From: Calliopsis andreniformis | Lineage: Eukaryota; Arthropoda; Insecta; Hymenoptera; Andrenidae | Assembly: GCF_051401765.1 (NCBI RefSeq) | Contig: NC_135071.1 | Span: 11,262,961-11,326,960 of the forward strand | Reading direction: 5' to 3' | DNA: 64,000 nt | In this document: positions 23,747 through 36,240 of the stretch, one piece after another | How the letters are laid out: every line of letters starts with the position of its first letter | How positions within the stretch are numbered: the first letter of the stretch is position 1 | Program-made: the position numbers and the translations under genes | The notes under the pieces: generated by a model | The model's database searches: none | The model's input: only the letters and a program-made list of their open reading frames with translations | What the model was told of the DNA's origin: nothing

Positions 23747-24840
23747 CAGATTTCATCCACGTTAAAACTTCAACTGTCTTCATCGCCATTCACAACGTTT
23801 CATTAAATCGATATCTTTCACGGATTTTGCACACCCTGGTTGGAAATAAAGTCAGAAGAACGTACTAATACAAAGCAATTCCCATGGTCACGTGTAGAGA
23901 TTATTAAAACACCAGGAAAACGTGTATGTGTGTATGTCACGTAAACTACACTCGTGCAACATGCACACGCGTGCAGCGGATAATCATATTTGTTCTGGGC
24001 CACTGGTTTAATCAGAAAGTTTGGCCACAGTTCTAGCCCCTATTCGGGGCTTAAAACTAACGCGTTGTGCCCCTTGTCTTATGAATGTTATCCTTGTTGT
24101 GGTTCCTCTCCTGTGATTCATGATGAGTTCTATAACGACATGACGAGCGAATTTGTGAAATTCATACACCTATGACTAATAAATGCAGGTACTGTAACAT
24201 TTTATGCACCACTTTAACTTGATATTAGAATCCATAGCAAAACACGAGGGAGTATTGAAAAATATAATAATTCCATGCCTGGATTAATTAGAGGATAGTG
24301 CAGTTTAATGAAATAACCAATGTTCTAGCAACTTATATCACGTAACGACTTAAAAGACTCTACAATATTAAGTATATACGTTTGTTTCCACTTTTTATAC
24401 TTTATTCATTGTGTGTTTTCGATACTAAATTAATTTTTAAGCCACAAGGATCCATAATAGATATTTGCAACCCATAACGAAGAACCAAAGATTAGTTACG
24501 AAAAATAAGAGGTAATGAAAATTTAAATTTAATTTAGTGATCAAATAATGAGGGTTAATTAAACGACTTGAAAGTTAGAAATCTCTCAAAACTAACCGAA
24601 ATAATTACCTACGTGCACCGAGCCGATTAACAGAAGCACTACTTGCACCGAGTTAATTTATCTCAAATTTTCACCACGGTTCTATATACAATATAGGCAA
24701 TTATAATTAAATTTTCCTCGAAAGATTTTTCTTCTTTTCTCCTATTAAATCAACAGGCGGGACGTAGCAATTTTGCTGATATGAGTTTAATTAAATTTCC
24801 ACTGTGACTATATTTATACTACTGATATTTCTTTCAGTAA
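23747..24840. other. AT-rich stretch
   Basis: Includes a CACGTGTAG E-box region and alternating purine-pyrimidine (GTGTATGTGTGTATG) at about 23890-23940. A strong acceptor-like tract, ACTGATATTTCTTTCAG, ends at 24837 (see findings). No recognised gene. Confidence 0.45.
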
Positions 24841-25450
24841 AACGATGATTAAAAATAGAGTGTCTATCGAGTGGCACTTGACCGTAAAGTCTCTCCAGAC
24901 AAAATGCCAATTAAGGAGAACAACGTCGAAGGAACAACGCGTGGATGTAAACTCTCCGGAAAGTCTTAAAGCAGAGGAGTGAAATTTTAATTAATTCCAG
25001 CGTCAGTTAATCACGGGTCAATTACGGTCTGTTAATATTGCATCGAGCGGAAGATAAAGTGAGATTGATGATAAAGTTAACGAACTTGAGACACTCAAAA
25101 TGTCGCGACACGAGGGTATGAGAAGGCACCCCACTCCCGAGAAGTTGAGCGATGAATTTTTCATCCTGAATTCTGTTATTAATGAAGTACGGAATTACCG
25201 CGTTACATAAGTGTCGAATCGATCGATCTATGTTTGTCGCGTTTTTTCTTGGTTCGCACTTTTGCACGACGTTTAACAAGGCTTCAAGAGTTTCAGGATT
25301 ATACCAACATCCATTTCGAGCGTTTTCGAAGTTCACGAACACTGATTAATCAGCAACACGAAAGTATAGGGCACCATCAATAACTGTCCCATTTAATTAC
25401 ACTGCTGAACGGGTTCAATAGTTTTGGCGCTTACGAGAAGTTAACACTTT
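24841..25450. other. CpG-rich block with CTGATTAATCAG palindrome
   Basis: Moderately CpG-rich. A minus-strand frame of 106 codons (25022-25342) has a protein-like residue mix but opens with GTG and holds no ATG, so it could only be an internal exon. At 25342-25353 lies the perfect palindrome CTGATTAATCAG, shared with another block at 28567-28578. It contains TGATTAAT, an Exd/Hox-type composite site, on both strands. Confidence 0.4.
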
Positions 25451-26155
25451 AAGAGGATTTATCCCTAATCCATAATAATATGCGATTGAAAGTAATGTTA
25501 GTCGGTTAGGAACACTAAACGCTCGTTAACCGAAGTTCACATTTAAATTAATGAACTAGCAAACTTAGTGGTCTAAATAATTGGCTGAAGCTTTATTCCC
25601 TAATACTCTTCCAATACTTTTCATCAAGTGTTTCTATATTTATTCTAATACAATGGAATCCAATATTGAAATACTGCAATGTTCAAAGATCCCAAGAATT
25701 CAATTTCAATCTCTGTAACTCAAGTCATTGGACCATACGAAACACTATAATTATTATTTCTCTCCGATTATACCTGAGATGTACGAGTTACAGGGTTAAC
25801 ATTAAAACTACCAAGCCAAACAAATGGCTGGTGTAATTACAGTCCATGGTCGTTTCATTTCGTAAACACATTATACTTTTTTTCCTTAATGTTGAATAAA
25901 ACTAGGGAAATACATAACTGCTCATTATTAATACAAATTACGTAGGCACTTATTTTGTCAAAGGTCTGTAATTTTGATATTTCGATGAAAACAGACATAA
26001 GTTAGTAATTTGTGTTAATAAAAATCACTATTATAATGAAAAAGAAAGTCGTAGATTATATGAAAGAAAAAAATATTCTAAAACTAAATGAATTCGTTCT
26101 TTCTGTGCCTATCATGACACAAGTATTACCATAAAGTAAGTCTCTCATTTTTCAG
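25451..26155. other. AT-rich stretch
   Basis: Ordinary AT-rich DNA. The last 20 bases form the pyrimidine-rich acceptor tract of the microexon candidate that follows. Confidence 0.5.
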
Positions 26156-26189
26156 GAGGCATGTACTCTCCACCAAACTACTTGACCAG
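26156..26189 (+). CDS. Candidate 34-nt microexon
   Basis: The tract TCTCTCATTTTTCAG ends at 26155 and is a strong splice acceptor. Thirty-four bases later ACCAG|GTAATG at 26189/26190 is an acceptable donor. Two of the three frames stay open. In the frame entered in phase 1 the peptide is G-M-Y-S-P-P-N-Y-L-T, tyrosine- and proline-rich like cytoplasmic linker microexons of neuronal proteins. In the phase-2 frame it reads R-H-V-L-S-T-K-L-L-D-Q. Phase-1 entry is compatible with the phase-1 donor of the signal-peptide candidate at 7253. No similarity to a specific protein is recognised. Pairs of splice-like words this close are expected about once by chance in 64 kb, so this is a prompt for an RNA check only. 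Confidence 0.2.
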
Positions 26190-26290
26190 GTAATGTTATA
26201 ACAAATATACAACTTGACCCGCTACCTTTCTATAAAAAGCTATTGAAACCATTGGAACCATTGTAACACTCTGTATCCACAGACACGCAT

Positions 26291-26930
26291 TTATTAATAA
26301 ATCAGAAACTGACCCATCGTTATTACTTTCTCAGTTTCACCTTCGTTCCCGCTTTTTATGCAGTTTCCAATTTCCGATGATCTCATCCCGCTCTTACTGG
26401 GATGCTCGTAAATGCCGCTTCCGCGAGCGCTGATTTCCGCTATGGACGATGAAAAACGGCAGGACGCGTGCGCGCGCAAGTACCAACCGGCAAAAATAAC
26501 GAGATCAGCACGGATGGAGACAAATAATGTGCTCGACGGTGCTGAAAACGAGCTGCGAAAACCGTGAGATTCAATTATGAAATGCATCGAGGGCGAACGA
26601 CGCTGAACGCTGTCGAAACAAAGGATATTTATGCTCGGAAAATAGATCGGCGACGTGAGTGGGCAGGGGTGTGCAGGGGTGCACACAAGTCCACGGTTGT
26701 GTTTGTTATTCGATTCCGTGAAATCGTTTTCGAAGTGTGTTATGTGTAACTGTTACGTAAACAAGTAGGCGCAATTAAGTTTCGTCCGACCTGGCCCGTC
26801 GTGTTCCTTGGAACAGTCACGTTCAGTAAATTTGGCCTTCGACTGTTTTCATGTTTTACGAGAGACAAGCCGGTGGTCGAGGCTCTCGGAGACAAATTGT
26901 TGATGAAATGAAATTTGGAAACGATCTGCT
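26291..26930. other. CpG-rich block
   Basis: GC-rich, with a 130-codon minus-strand frame (26294-26686) that matches nothing I know. It includes an alternating CG run near 26467-26475 and a TGCAGGGGTG duplication at about 26664-26685. The block is similar in character to its siblings. A regulatory role is inferred only. Confidence 0.4.
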
Positions 26931-27422
26931 CGTCTAACTATTGATTTAAGACACGACATTCCTAGATTAGTACCTTATCGAATGACGCTATTCTGCGTTG
27001 GACTGAGTATCCTGTGTTAGGGCTGCAGCAATGCTAATTGTAAAGTAATTCCATCTCGTTACTGAAGATATTTAGATTCGAGGTAATTTCATTACACTTA
27101 ATGCAATTATGTTAACTAATTATGAGCCAGTTGTAAATGCAGTAAAATGTTCGGTTCAAGGAAATTTTTTATCAACTTTATGGCATTTTAATTCTTTTTT
27201 TATTTTGAAGGTGATTTTGTAATAAGGTTTCATTTACTACTTACAAATTTTTTTAAGACTAAGCTATCGTTGTCAAATTGTAAGAGAAATTATACAGCAC
27301 TTACAAAGCTTATATGAAAATAAATTATCATTTGAAATATTTTGCAATTTTATAAGTGATCAAGTTATTACAGTATGCTCTCATCAAAGCAGTGTTTATA
27401 TGAAATGAAATGAAAATCCTCA
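26931..27422. other. AT-rich stretch
   Basis: Ordinary AT-rich DNA. No feature seen. Confidence 0.5.
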
Positions 27423-27653
27423 AGTGCTCATTTAGAAATAGCGTTTCCAAACATATTCCGCTTTCGGAATCAAGTAGTACAGGTCAACGAAAAATGAAAC
27501 ATATGAGGAAAAAGTCATATTTTACACTTTAGCTAAAATATAACTTTATCAAGGATTTATATAATTGTGTGTTCCTTCAAAAGAAAATATTTAGATCCAA
27601 GAATGAATTTTTAAGTCACTTGTATGAAAGTTTAAAATTATTTTTAACATTTC
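27423..27653. repeat. Dispersed repeat, unit B copy 2
   Basis: Second copy of unit B (first at 23367-23596), in the same orientation and about 4 kb away. Here it has no flanking unit A, so B can exist or move alone, or A has been lost. The 35-codon frame to TAG is preserved. Confidence 0.8.
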
Positions 27654-28340
27654 TTATATCCTTTCTGCCATTGCGTAAACTTCAAATCCATCAAATACTT
27701 GGTTATATAATTTCTGTACATACTTCCGTATGAAATGTTTAGGAGAAACGGTGAAGCGAGGTATATGTAATACGATAGTATTTTCAGACGTTCAATCGAA
27801 ACGTTTATCCTCTATATAAAATTGTCGATAACCTTTCCAAGGAAAACATCTAGAAGCTTTGAGTAAAGTTCCGTCTCCGGAACAGTGGTCGACAAACGTA
27901 CAAAGTATACTCACAGTAGTGCATTTTAATCAAATATTACTAATATTCTCGTCACACATTTCTTAGTATTATATTCTCAAGTCATTCCTGATATTTATAA
28001 GTGAACAATCATACATTTTTTCCTGCTAATTAATACGTCACAGTGGTTGTACAAATTGATGACTCGCGATAACATTTTCTAAACCATAAATAGACAGAAA
28101 GCAAAGAACTATTTATTTTTCCAATGAAATAAGTGGTCAAATGGTGAAACCTTGCCAATCCTGTGAGCTCGAAAAGCTCTAACTTATGACAGGATTTTCT
28201 ACTGTAGTATAATATGATACTAAGATAATACAAATAAGTGATAACCACAAACAATTAATGAGAGTGTAAATTTAAATTAAGAACGTTGTAAGTCAACTAT
28301 GTAAATAAGTACATTTTATTTTGACGAACGCACGATGCGA
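27654..28340. other. AT-rich stretch
   Basis: Ordinary AT-rich DNA. A 74-codon minus-strand frame at 28030-28254 shows nothing recognisable. Confidence 0.5.
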
Positions 28341-28830
28341 ACATTTGTATACGATATGAATTACTGACTCGTGTAAAGAGTGTTTCCGCGAGCCCATCGA
28401 CAATTCAGCAAAGTATTAAAGCCATTGATTACCCAGGCTCGACAGGGGAAGCGAATTTGCATTTTCCACGGTACCACGACGTAACTTGGAAATTGAACAA
28501 AAATAGAGTTGCCTCCGTTCTCCTGCGGTCCTTTCAATTAGCAATCGTATCGCGCCATTGAAGTTACTGATTAATCAGCGAGAAGTTTCATTAAAATCAC
28601 CGTGGAACGTCCCCCGATAACCCAGAAAACGACTCGTCGATCATTGAATTTCACTCCCTCGTTACGTTCCACCGGACATCGTGGATCCAGATCGAAATTG
28701 ATCAACCTGGCGGACAAGTGTCAAGTTCAGTCCATGCTGCTGCCTTTACAGCTCACGTCCGTCGTAATTCGCTAAATGAAAAATCTTCAATGGAAAACGT
28801 AGGCTCTCTCTAATCCTTTGATGTTCCAAA
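28341..28830. other. CpG-rich block with CTGATTAATCAG palindrome
   Basis: CpG-richer block. It carries CTGATTAATCAG at 28567-28578 within the 14-mer ACTGATTAATCAGC shared with the block at 25341, and other homeodomain-core words (CAATTAGC, CATTAAAA). A candidate enhancer by composition and site content. No gene is seen. Confidence 0.35.
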
Positions 28831-31108
28831 GCTTGAAATGCTGTGAAAGCTTCAAGCATTATCTATTTATTTTTTGTACAATACATTACATTTAATAATT
28901 CGTTTGGAAAATATATTTGTGAGGGTATTATTATTTGGGAAATTGAATATTTTACTTCTGATAAAAATGAAAACATGTTTTACGGTTTTTAAGCTAAGCT
29001 TGAAACCGACTGAAAGCTTTACAACCTTTTTGCATGAATTTTTGCATTGGGCTTTGCGATTGGGCAAATGAAAAACTGGCATGTAATTGAATGGAATATA
29101 TAGAGTATGTATTCTTGTTTTTGGATATCTCAGTTAAGTAATTTCGATTAATTTAACTGCAATTCAGTTTTAATAATAAAAGGAAGAATTCAAAGAGAAG
29201 GGGGATTCAAGAAACAATATATTTACTAAAAGATATACTATCAATTACATAGACTTCAATATATGTCTGACTATAAGCAATCCATATCTACTTACATCCT
29301 TTACCACCACTACTTATGTTCAAAGTAATGTATTCAATTTAGTAAGTACATTTCGCTGTAAGTCTTTACTCTACATTATTTTGTTAAAGACTGTTAAGAA
29401 CATTTTCTATAAGTTAATGAAACCTTCAGAAAAACATATAAGAAAACCAACACCTCTGCTGAATAACTTCCAGCATCACCAGCATTGATTTTTTAAGAAC
29501 AAAGCAAGTGCCAGTGTGAACAAATTAAAGTACGAATTATACCTCACGTAACACTATTCAAATACTTCATACAAATTTATTAATAAGAACCTGTTTTATA
29601 AAATCAAAGGTCCATAATTATAAAAAACTCAGATTCTCGAAAGCCTTTTCTAATTACAAAACGCTTTCAAATATAAAGTTATTAGTATTAAGTTAAGGTA
29701 GAAATTTCCACTTTTAATTGGGAACTTTAAACACTAAAGTATCAATTTTTCATACATTTTATGCAATTACAGCAACCATAATTAGTATCTGTTCTCCACC
29801 TTTCAGTAGTAACATTATTAAATAAAAATTAGCTTTTCTGATCGAAAATAAGAACACGAAAAAATATTTCCAACTCTATATTTCGTACGTAGTTATTTAA
29901 TATATCGATGCTCATATTGTAGATAACAGATCAGTGCCAATTTGAAATTCTCACGATCGAACCGCAGCGATTCGTTTGGCGAGAAGCAATCCTTGGAGAA
30001 TCGTTTCCGCGCACGCACGGCCGCCTTTGCATGTAAGACGTCCGATTTCAACAATAGAATCTGTCACGGGTATTAAGCAAGATATATCAGTATCAGGAGC
30101 CTGTCAACCGTCACTAATGAATTTTCGATGTCAGACAACCTTACTTGGAGCTATTAGCGAACAATGCGATCGCGTCCCTTAAGCTACACGTGCCACGTTG
30201 CTTGTGCAGCTGAATGACTAATCGTATCTCCTGTCAGCCCATTCAATGCTGTCTCCTGTAACTTTCCAATCGAGCCGATCGTGCAGCCTTATTGCCGGTA
30301 TTGTCGATCGAAACACGGACGTTAGTACCCTCAAACTAAGTCGAGTACGATTTTCAATTCAGCACGAGCATTTTCGGCGCTGTTAAATTTTCTAACCGAC
30401 GTCAAACTGCCGCTAAAGTATTCATGGATGCTGGTGGCAATGAAAAGAAGCATTTATTGACTGGGAGTGTAAAACACTAAAATTTGAGATGTGAAATATG
30501 CATGGATCAGTAGGAGAATTAATTCATGTGAAAGGATGAAAAGGAAAAATTAGATGGGAATTTTGAATAGCGGTGGAGCTGACCTGAGAAAGGATTTCAA
30601 TATTCGATCTTGCGGAATATCAGAGTTCTCATAGTAATTTCAAATTCTACGCTGGAATAATTTGCTCTATTTACAACCAGGAACTCAATAGTTATTCGTT
30701 ATACACTCGACCCTTTCCTTATTTTCTGGAATTATTTTCTCATATATTTTTACATGTTAAATGTAACATGACGCGTGTTAAATCATTTCACAATCACACT
30801 ATAACTTCTACAACTGTCGCATACAAGTGCACAACTTTTACCATGACCCAAATTTAATTGATATTAATACAGGACACATTCACTAAATTTCACTATCCCC
30901 AAATCATACAGTTCCAAACGCCTTCCTACAAAATAAGAAGAGTATTGGTCCAGCGCAATATCCCAACCATTATTAAATTCGTCGCCACAAGAACAGGATG
31001 AATAGCAAAGAATAAGCCTAAGCCCACACGACCAACAATTTTGCTGCTCTAACTAAAAACCGATTACAGCCTCAACAGAATTTTATATATTCACTGCTTC
31101 CTGATCCA
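28831..31108. other. AT-rich stretch with a CpG block at 29930-30420
   Basis: AT-rich on both sides of a CpG-rich block at about 29930-30420, which has a 68-codon plus frame (29976-30182) of no recognised kind. No RNA gene or repeat copy was noted. Confidence 0.4.
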
Positions 31109-31237
31109 TTAAGCTGCGGTTACACTGTATGCGTTTTCTGACGAATATGCCCCAACTCTTTATCGTACGAGTGAGACAAGTTCAGACATATTCAGAACAT
31201 CAGTTTATCAGGAAGCACATCCATAACCGCAGCCTTA
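31109..31237. mobile_element. PIF/Harbinger-type MITE with TTA target duplication
   Basis: The left end reads TTA then AGCTGCGGTTACAC; the right end is the complement of GGCTGCGGTTATGG, followed by TTA. The 11-bp terminal inverted repeats (31112-31122 and 31224-31234) match at ten positions and sit between TTA repeats, the 3-bp TWA signature of PIF/Harbinger transposons. The inside also folds: CTGACGAATATG at 31138-31149 pairs imperfectly with CATATTCAG at 31187-31195. There is no coding capacity, so it is non-autonomous. A related end lies at 62496. Confidence 0.65.
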
Positions 31238-31290
31238 GATAGAAAAAGAAGGATTATTCACTCTGTAATAGGCCTTTAGCCAAACAGACA

Positions 31291-31960
31291 GGATTGTCGT
31301 TCGTGCGCGGCAATCCTAAATATCGCGGTTTTGAAGGGTCGTATTCAGGGAAATGGGACGATTGTCGAAACCGCGAACATTTTACACTGTCGTTACGCGA
31401 GAATTACGTGCTCGTCTCTTTCGATTCAAACTATTCCCCGCCCTCATATGGCGGCGGTTACGGTATATCAGATTCCAATCGTCTTGTTCCCTTAAGTGAC
31501 CCGGATATGCATCGACCGGACGTCGGCATCCGTCTATATCGATCATATTAGCTAACGACACGATCGCGAGCGCTCGTGACTGCATGCATAAGCAAGGGAC
31601 GAGCACACTCGGAATTTTTACGCGTATCAAGCGATAGGTAATCCTCCTCGGCTCGATCGGCGTTCGCTCTGCACGCATGCAAATATCGGCCATCGTCGCG
31701 CCGACCCTTTTTGCAACGATCCTGATCGCCACACGTCACGCTCGCAGACATTCGATTTGACGGGGACGTCGCGTTCCTGTGATGTTGCCTTCTTTTTATT
31801 TCAGTTTTTGATATTTCGATTTACTGCCGGCTCATACGTTCAATGGACGTCGCTCTTAAAATTGTCATTTAGAAATACGATGACCTTTTGCGTTTCTATT
31901 CTTTGGGCTGATTAGTCTGAGCTGGGATGGCATAGAGATGTGTATTCTAGTGTTCGAGTC
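31291..31960. other. CpG-rich block
   Basis: GC- and CpG-rich with an 85-codon plus frame (31294-31551) and an overlapping 116-codon minus frame (31382-31732). Overlap on both strands and lack of recognisable motifs argue against a gene. A pyrimidine-rich acceptor-like tract TTCTTTTTATTTCAG ends at 31804, followed by an open frame without a good donor. Confidence 0.4.
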
Positions 31961-32304
31961 TTTTAGCGGACTTTTATAGTTTGGGGTGCGTCTATTCATG
32001 TTGGAAAATTGTAATCTACCAGAGGGTTATTAATATTTAATATTATTTCTTTTGAAAGCTTCGAGGTGATAGGCAATGAACTTTGTTTTTCAGTATAAGT
32101 AGTTCTGAAGGATTAATTATGAGAGTACAGAAACTTGTGATTCTACAATTTTTAAGAAATTTTAGCTGGTTTAGCTTTTTAGTAAAAATCTACAGCAGTG
32201 CATTTTTTCTCTTTCTATTCAGTTTTAATGTTAAACTCTTGTTCAGTTTCCTGAACTTTAATACGGAAGGTACAAAACGGTCAGATTGGTGTCTTATAAA
32301 AAAA

Positions 32305-32364
32305 AAATCACGTTCCAATCTACGTTTGAAATTTCAAAGTTAATTTTCATTGGAAACGTGATTT
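32305..32364. repeat. 15-bp inverted repeat around a nested palindrome
   Basis: AAATCACGTTCCAAT at 32305-32319 is mirrored by ATTGGAAACGTGATTT at 32349-32364, complementary apart from one extra base. The 29-base loop holds a second perfect palindrome, TTTGAAATTTCAAA, at 32325-32338. It may be a MITE remnant or a structured transcript. The stem is short for a microRNA precursor. Confidence 0.65.
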
Positions 32365-35300
32365 CCGGAACCAAAAGTAATTAAAATTACATTTTATTTG
32401 ATAGGCAACTTTTGCCAAGTCTACTAAAACTGGTATTTTTTAGTATTTTTTACATAGACTGTTTTGTGTTTCCACAAATATTTTCTTTCTCGTTCGAAAC
32501 ATATTCTGGCTCACGACTACGGATTGTGTAACAACATGGAACACAGCTGACTGGTTTTCACAGTTTCGAAGTATCTAGCTTTTTCCGACGCGCTTCAAAA
32601 TTAATCGACGGACATCGAACTAATTCGAACGCTGGACGTACGACGTAATGAACGGCAGATTAGTTGGGAGGCGATCGATGAACCTTTGGGACACGGTTCT
32701 ACCATCAAAATCTGGACACGCCGATCGTGGAATGGATTCTAGCCAAGGACGAACACCGAATGCATAATCTCGCGAGTTTCATATGGATGATCATCGAGTC
32801 TCTGGTCGATTCAAGCATTGTTCGCCACACGATGAAGCCATTTCATATCCTTCAAGGCATCGCGAAGCTCTCTGACAGCTTGCAAGAGATAATCCTGTGA
32901 TTTTTGCATCACCGAATAGGAGGCAGACGATTCTGATACCTAGGGGCCACAAATTTCATTAAAATTATATGAATTTTTCTAGCTACTCCAAGGGCATTCT
33001 TTTTTTGAAGTGATTCCGAAAGGACCACTTTTTAAACAGGTATTTTCAAAATTTCCCTTTTCTTAAACAGAGGAGTCTTTGTTGGTAAATTATTTAAAGG
33101 AAATTAGATTGGAAAATGTTTTCTTTTGTATTACTTGGTTAATTCTCTATCTGAAAATACTTCCATGTTAAGAAATTCCAAAAGAATCAGAAATTCATGC
33201 ACTTCTTAAGCTCTTATTGAAATTGTTTTGAGATAAAGTTTTACAATTCTTATTCTCATCGTAGATAATTGGAGTTTTTTATACTTCTATTATGATTATT
33301 AACAATAAGTCGCCACTTGAATTTCAAACTATTGTATTTGCGCCATAAAGGTTCTTAAAATCGGACACTCATTTTAATGAAAAGCTTCTTTTATATAAAA
33401 AAATGTTATAACAAGCCCTTCTTTCAAAAATCTCATGTTACAAAAATCGGGCACGTCATTCCTTTCCTTTAGAACTTTCATTCCATGAAAATGGTCGTTA
33501 CGCTCTCCAATATAAAATAAAATTTTAGTTAATCTTTGTTCTTGTAAAACCGTGTAATTCCTGAAGGAATTTAAAAAATAATAATCGACTTAATAAAGAT
33601 ACTTGTTAAATAAGGTTCACTATTATGCAAATAAAATGGAGAATTACATTCGTACAAATTAAATTCATAAAAAATTTAATACAGTGCTGTAACAGATTCT
33701 GACTGTGGAATTAAGTTTGTTTTGGATAATAAATATCTTGGACGATAAACAAATTGGTACATAAAAAAGATTCAAATGAGAAAGTTTAAAATGAAGTGTT
33801 CTGTGAAGCTACTTTCTCTGTTATTTATGGTATTGATTAGAAGATACCTTCACCTGAATTTGAAGGAAAAAGCATGACATTTTAATCCCAGTGAAGAAAC
33901 GTTCTACAATCCACGATGGCATTATGAATATTCCGCTGAAAACGATCAATCAGTCTCGATGCAAAAACGAAGAAAAAAGTTGCCATTGATTGATCTGTCT
34001 GTGTGGGTTGCTTTTTGGCTAGCAGGTCACGCAAGTAACTTTCCATAAAGAATAAGATGAGCGAAGACACGATTTAACTTCTCCGCACTAAAAACGTCAG
34101 TGAACTCGTAGAAAGAGAATTTACGACTGAGTACGGTTGTGCTCTTAAAGAATGGTGAGTTCGCCTTAAAAAACGAATAAACACTTTCACGTCGGTGTTT
34201 CAGCTTGGAAGAAGAAAAGGAAATGGAGTTAAATATCTTCAAAAGAGTGAGAAAGGAATAAAATATTTCACCAACTGATTCTGCCCATCTTCGAATAAGT
34301 ATGAGCGATATCATAATAGTAGAGTACAAAGAAGTGAGAGATAATGGAATCAGAATAAAAGAATATTAAAAGAATTAATTTATCGTGTTTAAATATTTGA
34401 ATATTTCTTACTGCTTCGTTGTAAAACATTTTAACACAGCAATATATGGTCTTAAAATTTGCTTATTTATCTAAAGGGAGTATTATTTTTTGAACACCGT
34501 GTTTAATTCGCAAAAAGATGTTCAAGGTTTTATAATGAACATTTGAAGACTACGATCACTAATTCCATCATTCATCGATTTACGCCTGATTGATCCCATC
34601 CACTATTTGGGTCAAGCATTCTACAAAATTCGTTACCAACTCATTTGAAAATAATGCACGGAAAACATTGCGTGAAAGAAGAAGATGCAAAAAGCGAGCG
34701 ATAAAAGAAACTTATTCCGAGAGAAATAGGGACATCGACTTTTCGTTTTATGTTTTAAGATAAGCCTCGAGTAGATGGAGCAACAACTGTGAACTTTCGA
34801 AGTTAAATTTGAGGGGGTAACTTTTTTACTAATCTTTTAGGGACATCGACAAGATAATCCATCAGGGAAGGCTGACGCTCTTACCTCAGCACTTCTAAGT
34901 CGCCATGGTGCCCTAATACGAGCACCTATACGTAGGGTACTTCATAAAATAGGATCATAACTTCCAGGATGAGCAGGGCACACAGAAAATAGTAAAAAAA
35001 AAGCTTCATACACATTTATCTCACCCGACTCTACGAGTGACAATTCTTTTTTCGTCAAAGTCTTTTTCTGCACATTTTTACTTTAAAGCTAGTGTAACTG
35101 ATACTATTCAGATATTTAAAATCATTTCAGTACCAACTTTTGTTACTCCATCAAGTATTCTGGAATCATGTGGTCGACTGTGAAGATTTATTGTTGCTCT
35201 AAGTATGTATTAGGAATTTAGCGACCCTGAGGAACAAGTTTTATTATATATTTTGTTTTGGCCACGATATATTTGAGACATTTAGCCAGGATTCGTGCTG

Positions 35301-36240
35301 AATATCATACATTACAAATGGTACTATAGATATTTAGATTCAACTTTAAGATGTTTTATGAATGTTTTGAGTTTCAACCATAAATGAATTTCTAACATCC
35401 AACATAACTATGTATATTCTGTAACTTCTATTTAGTTCAATGTCATCAATACGCAATTGGGAAACGTGAGTTTATGTACTCTCAAACATTTGCACGCTAG
35501 TGTAACTCCCTTTCATGCCGTTTCTGATACCGTGTAACAAACCTCAGTTCCAGTAAAAGCGACCCTTTCCCAAGGTTTCAAGTGTGCTTTACAGGAAGCA
35601 GTGTAATATGCAGTATCATAGCATTAGTAGGTAGGTGCATTCTATGCCGATTTTCAGCATGTTGAAGCAGAACATTCAACTAACCCTTCAACAGTTTAAT
35701 AACATTGCAAATTTTGGTAAGAAAAATCCTATGTGCTCTTTTATTCTCTAAAATACTTTTATACATTATAACAAATTAAAAACGAAATACGTTTTATTTT
35801 TTACTTTATTTTTATCAACGTTTTGCCATGCCTGAGTCTCATTTGAGATAAACAAATTAGTCCTTGATGCTACACTGCAATATAATTCAAAAAATGTTAC
35901 AAACCTGCTGAGTGACCTAATTTGAGAGTACTTTGAGCTCAGGGATTGAAAATACTAACATACCACTAGTAGCTACTATGAAGGATCAATTTTTCAAATA
36001 AATTCTGGAATTTTTAAGGTAAAATATTTTACGAGAAATTCGTAATGTTAGGTTAATTTGACGACGAAGAGTCGTAATTTTCCTGTATCACTCCCAGCTG
36101 TATATTTTTCTAATGTTATTATCTGAAGTTATTACAGAAATGACTTCTCCAGTAACTCAGAAGCGTGTTTTAGAACTTGGCTAATCCGTAAAATGCCAGC
36201 CTGTTTCAGCAACCATAACTGACATTGAAGTCAATTTCTG
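32365..36240. other. Long AT-rich stretch
   Basis: AT-rich, with a CpG-richer patch at about 32520-32950. Minus-strand frames at 33882-34070 and 34027-34329 are not recognised. Nothing else found. Confidence 0.45.

Noticed and set aside
25022..25342. 106-codon minus-strand frame as a complete gene
   Set aside because: It opens with GTG, has no ATG at all, and has TAA two codons upstream. At most it could be an internal exon.
31294..31732. Opposing 85- and 116-codon frames
   Set aside because: Frames open on both strands in a CpG-rich block are expected when stop codons are rare.
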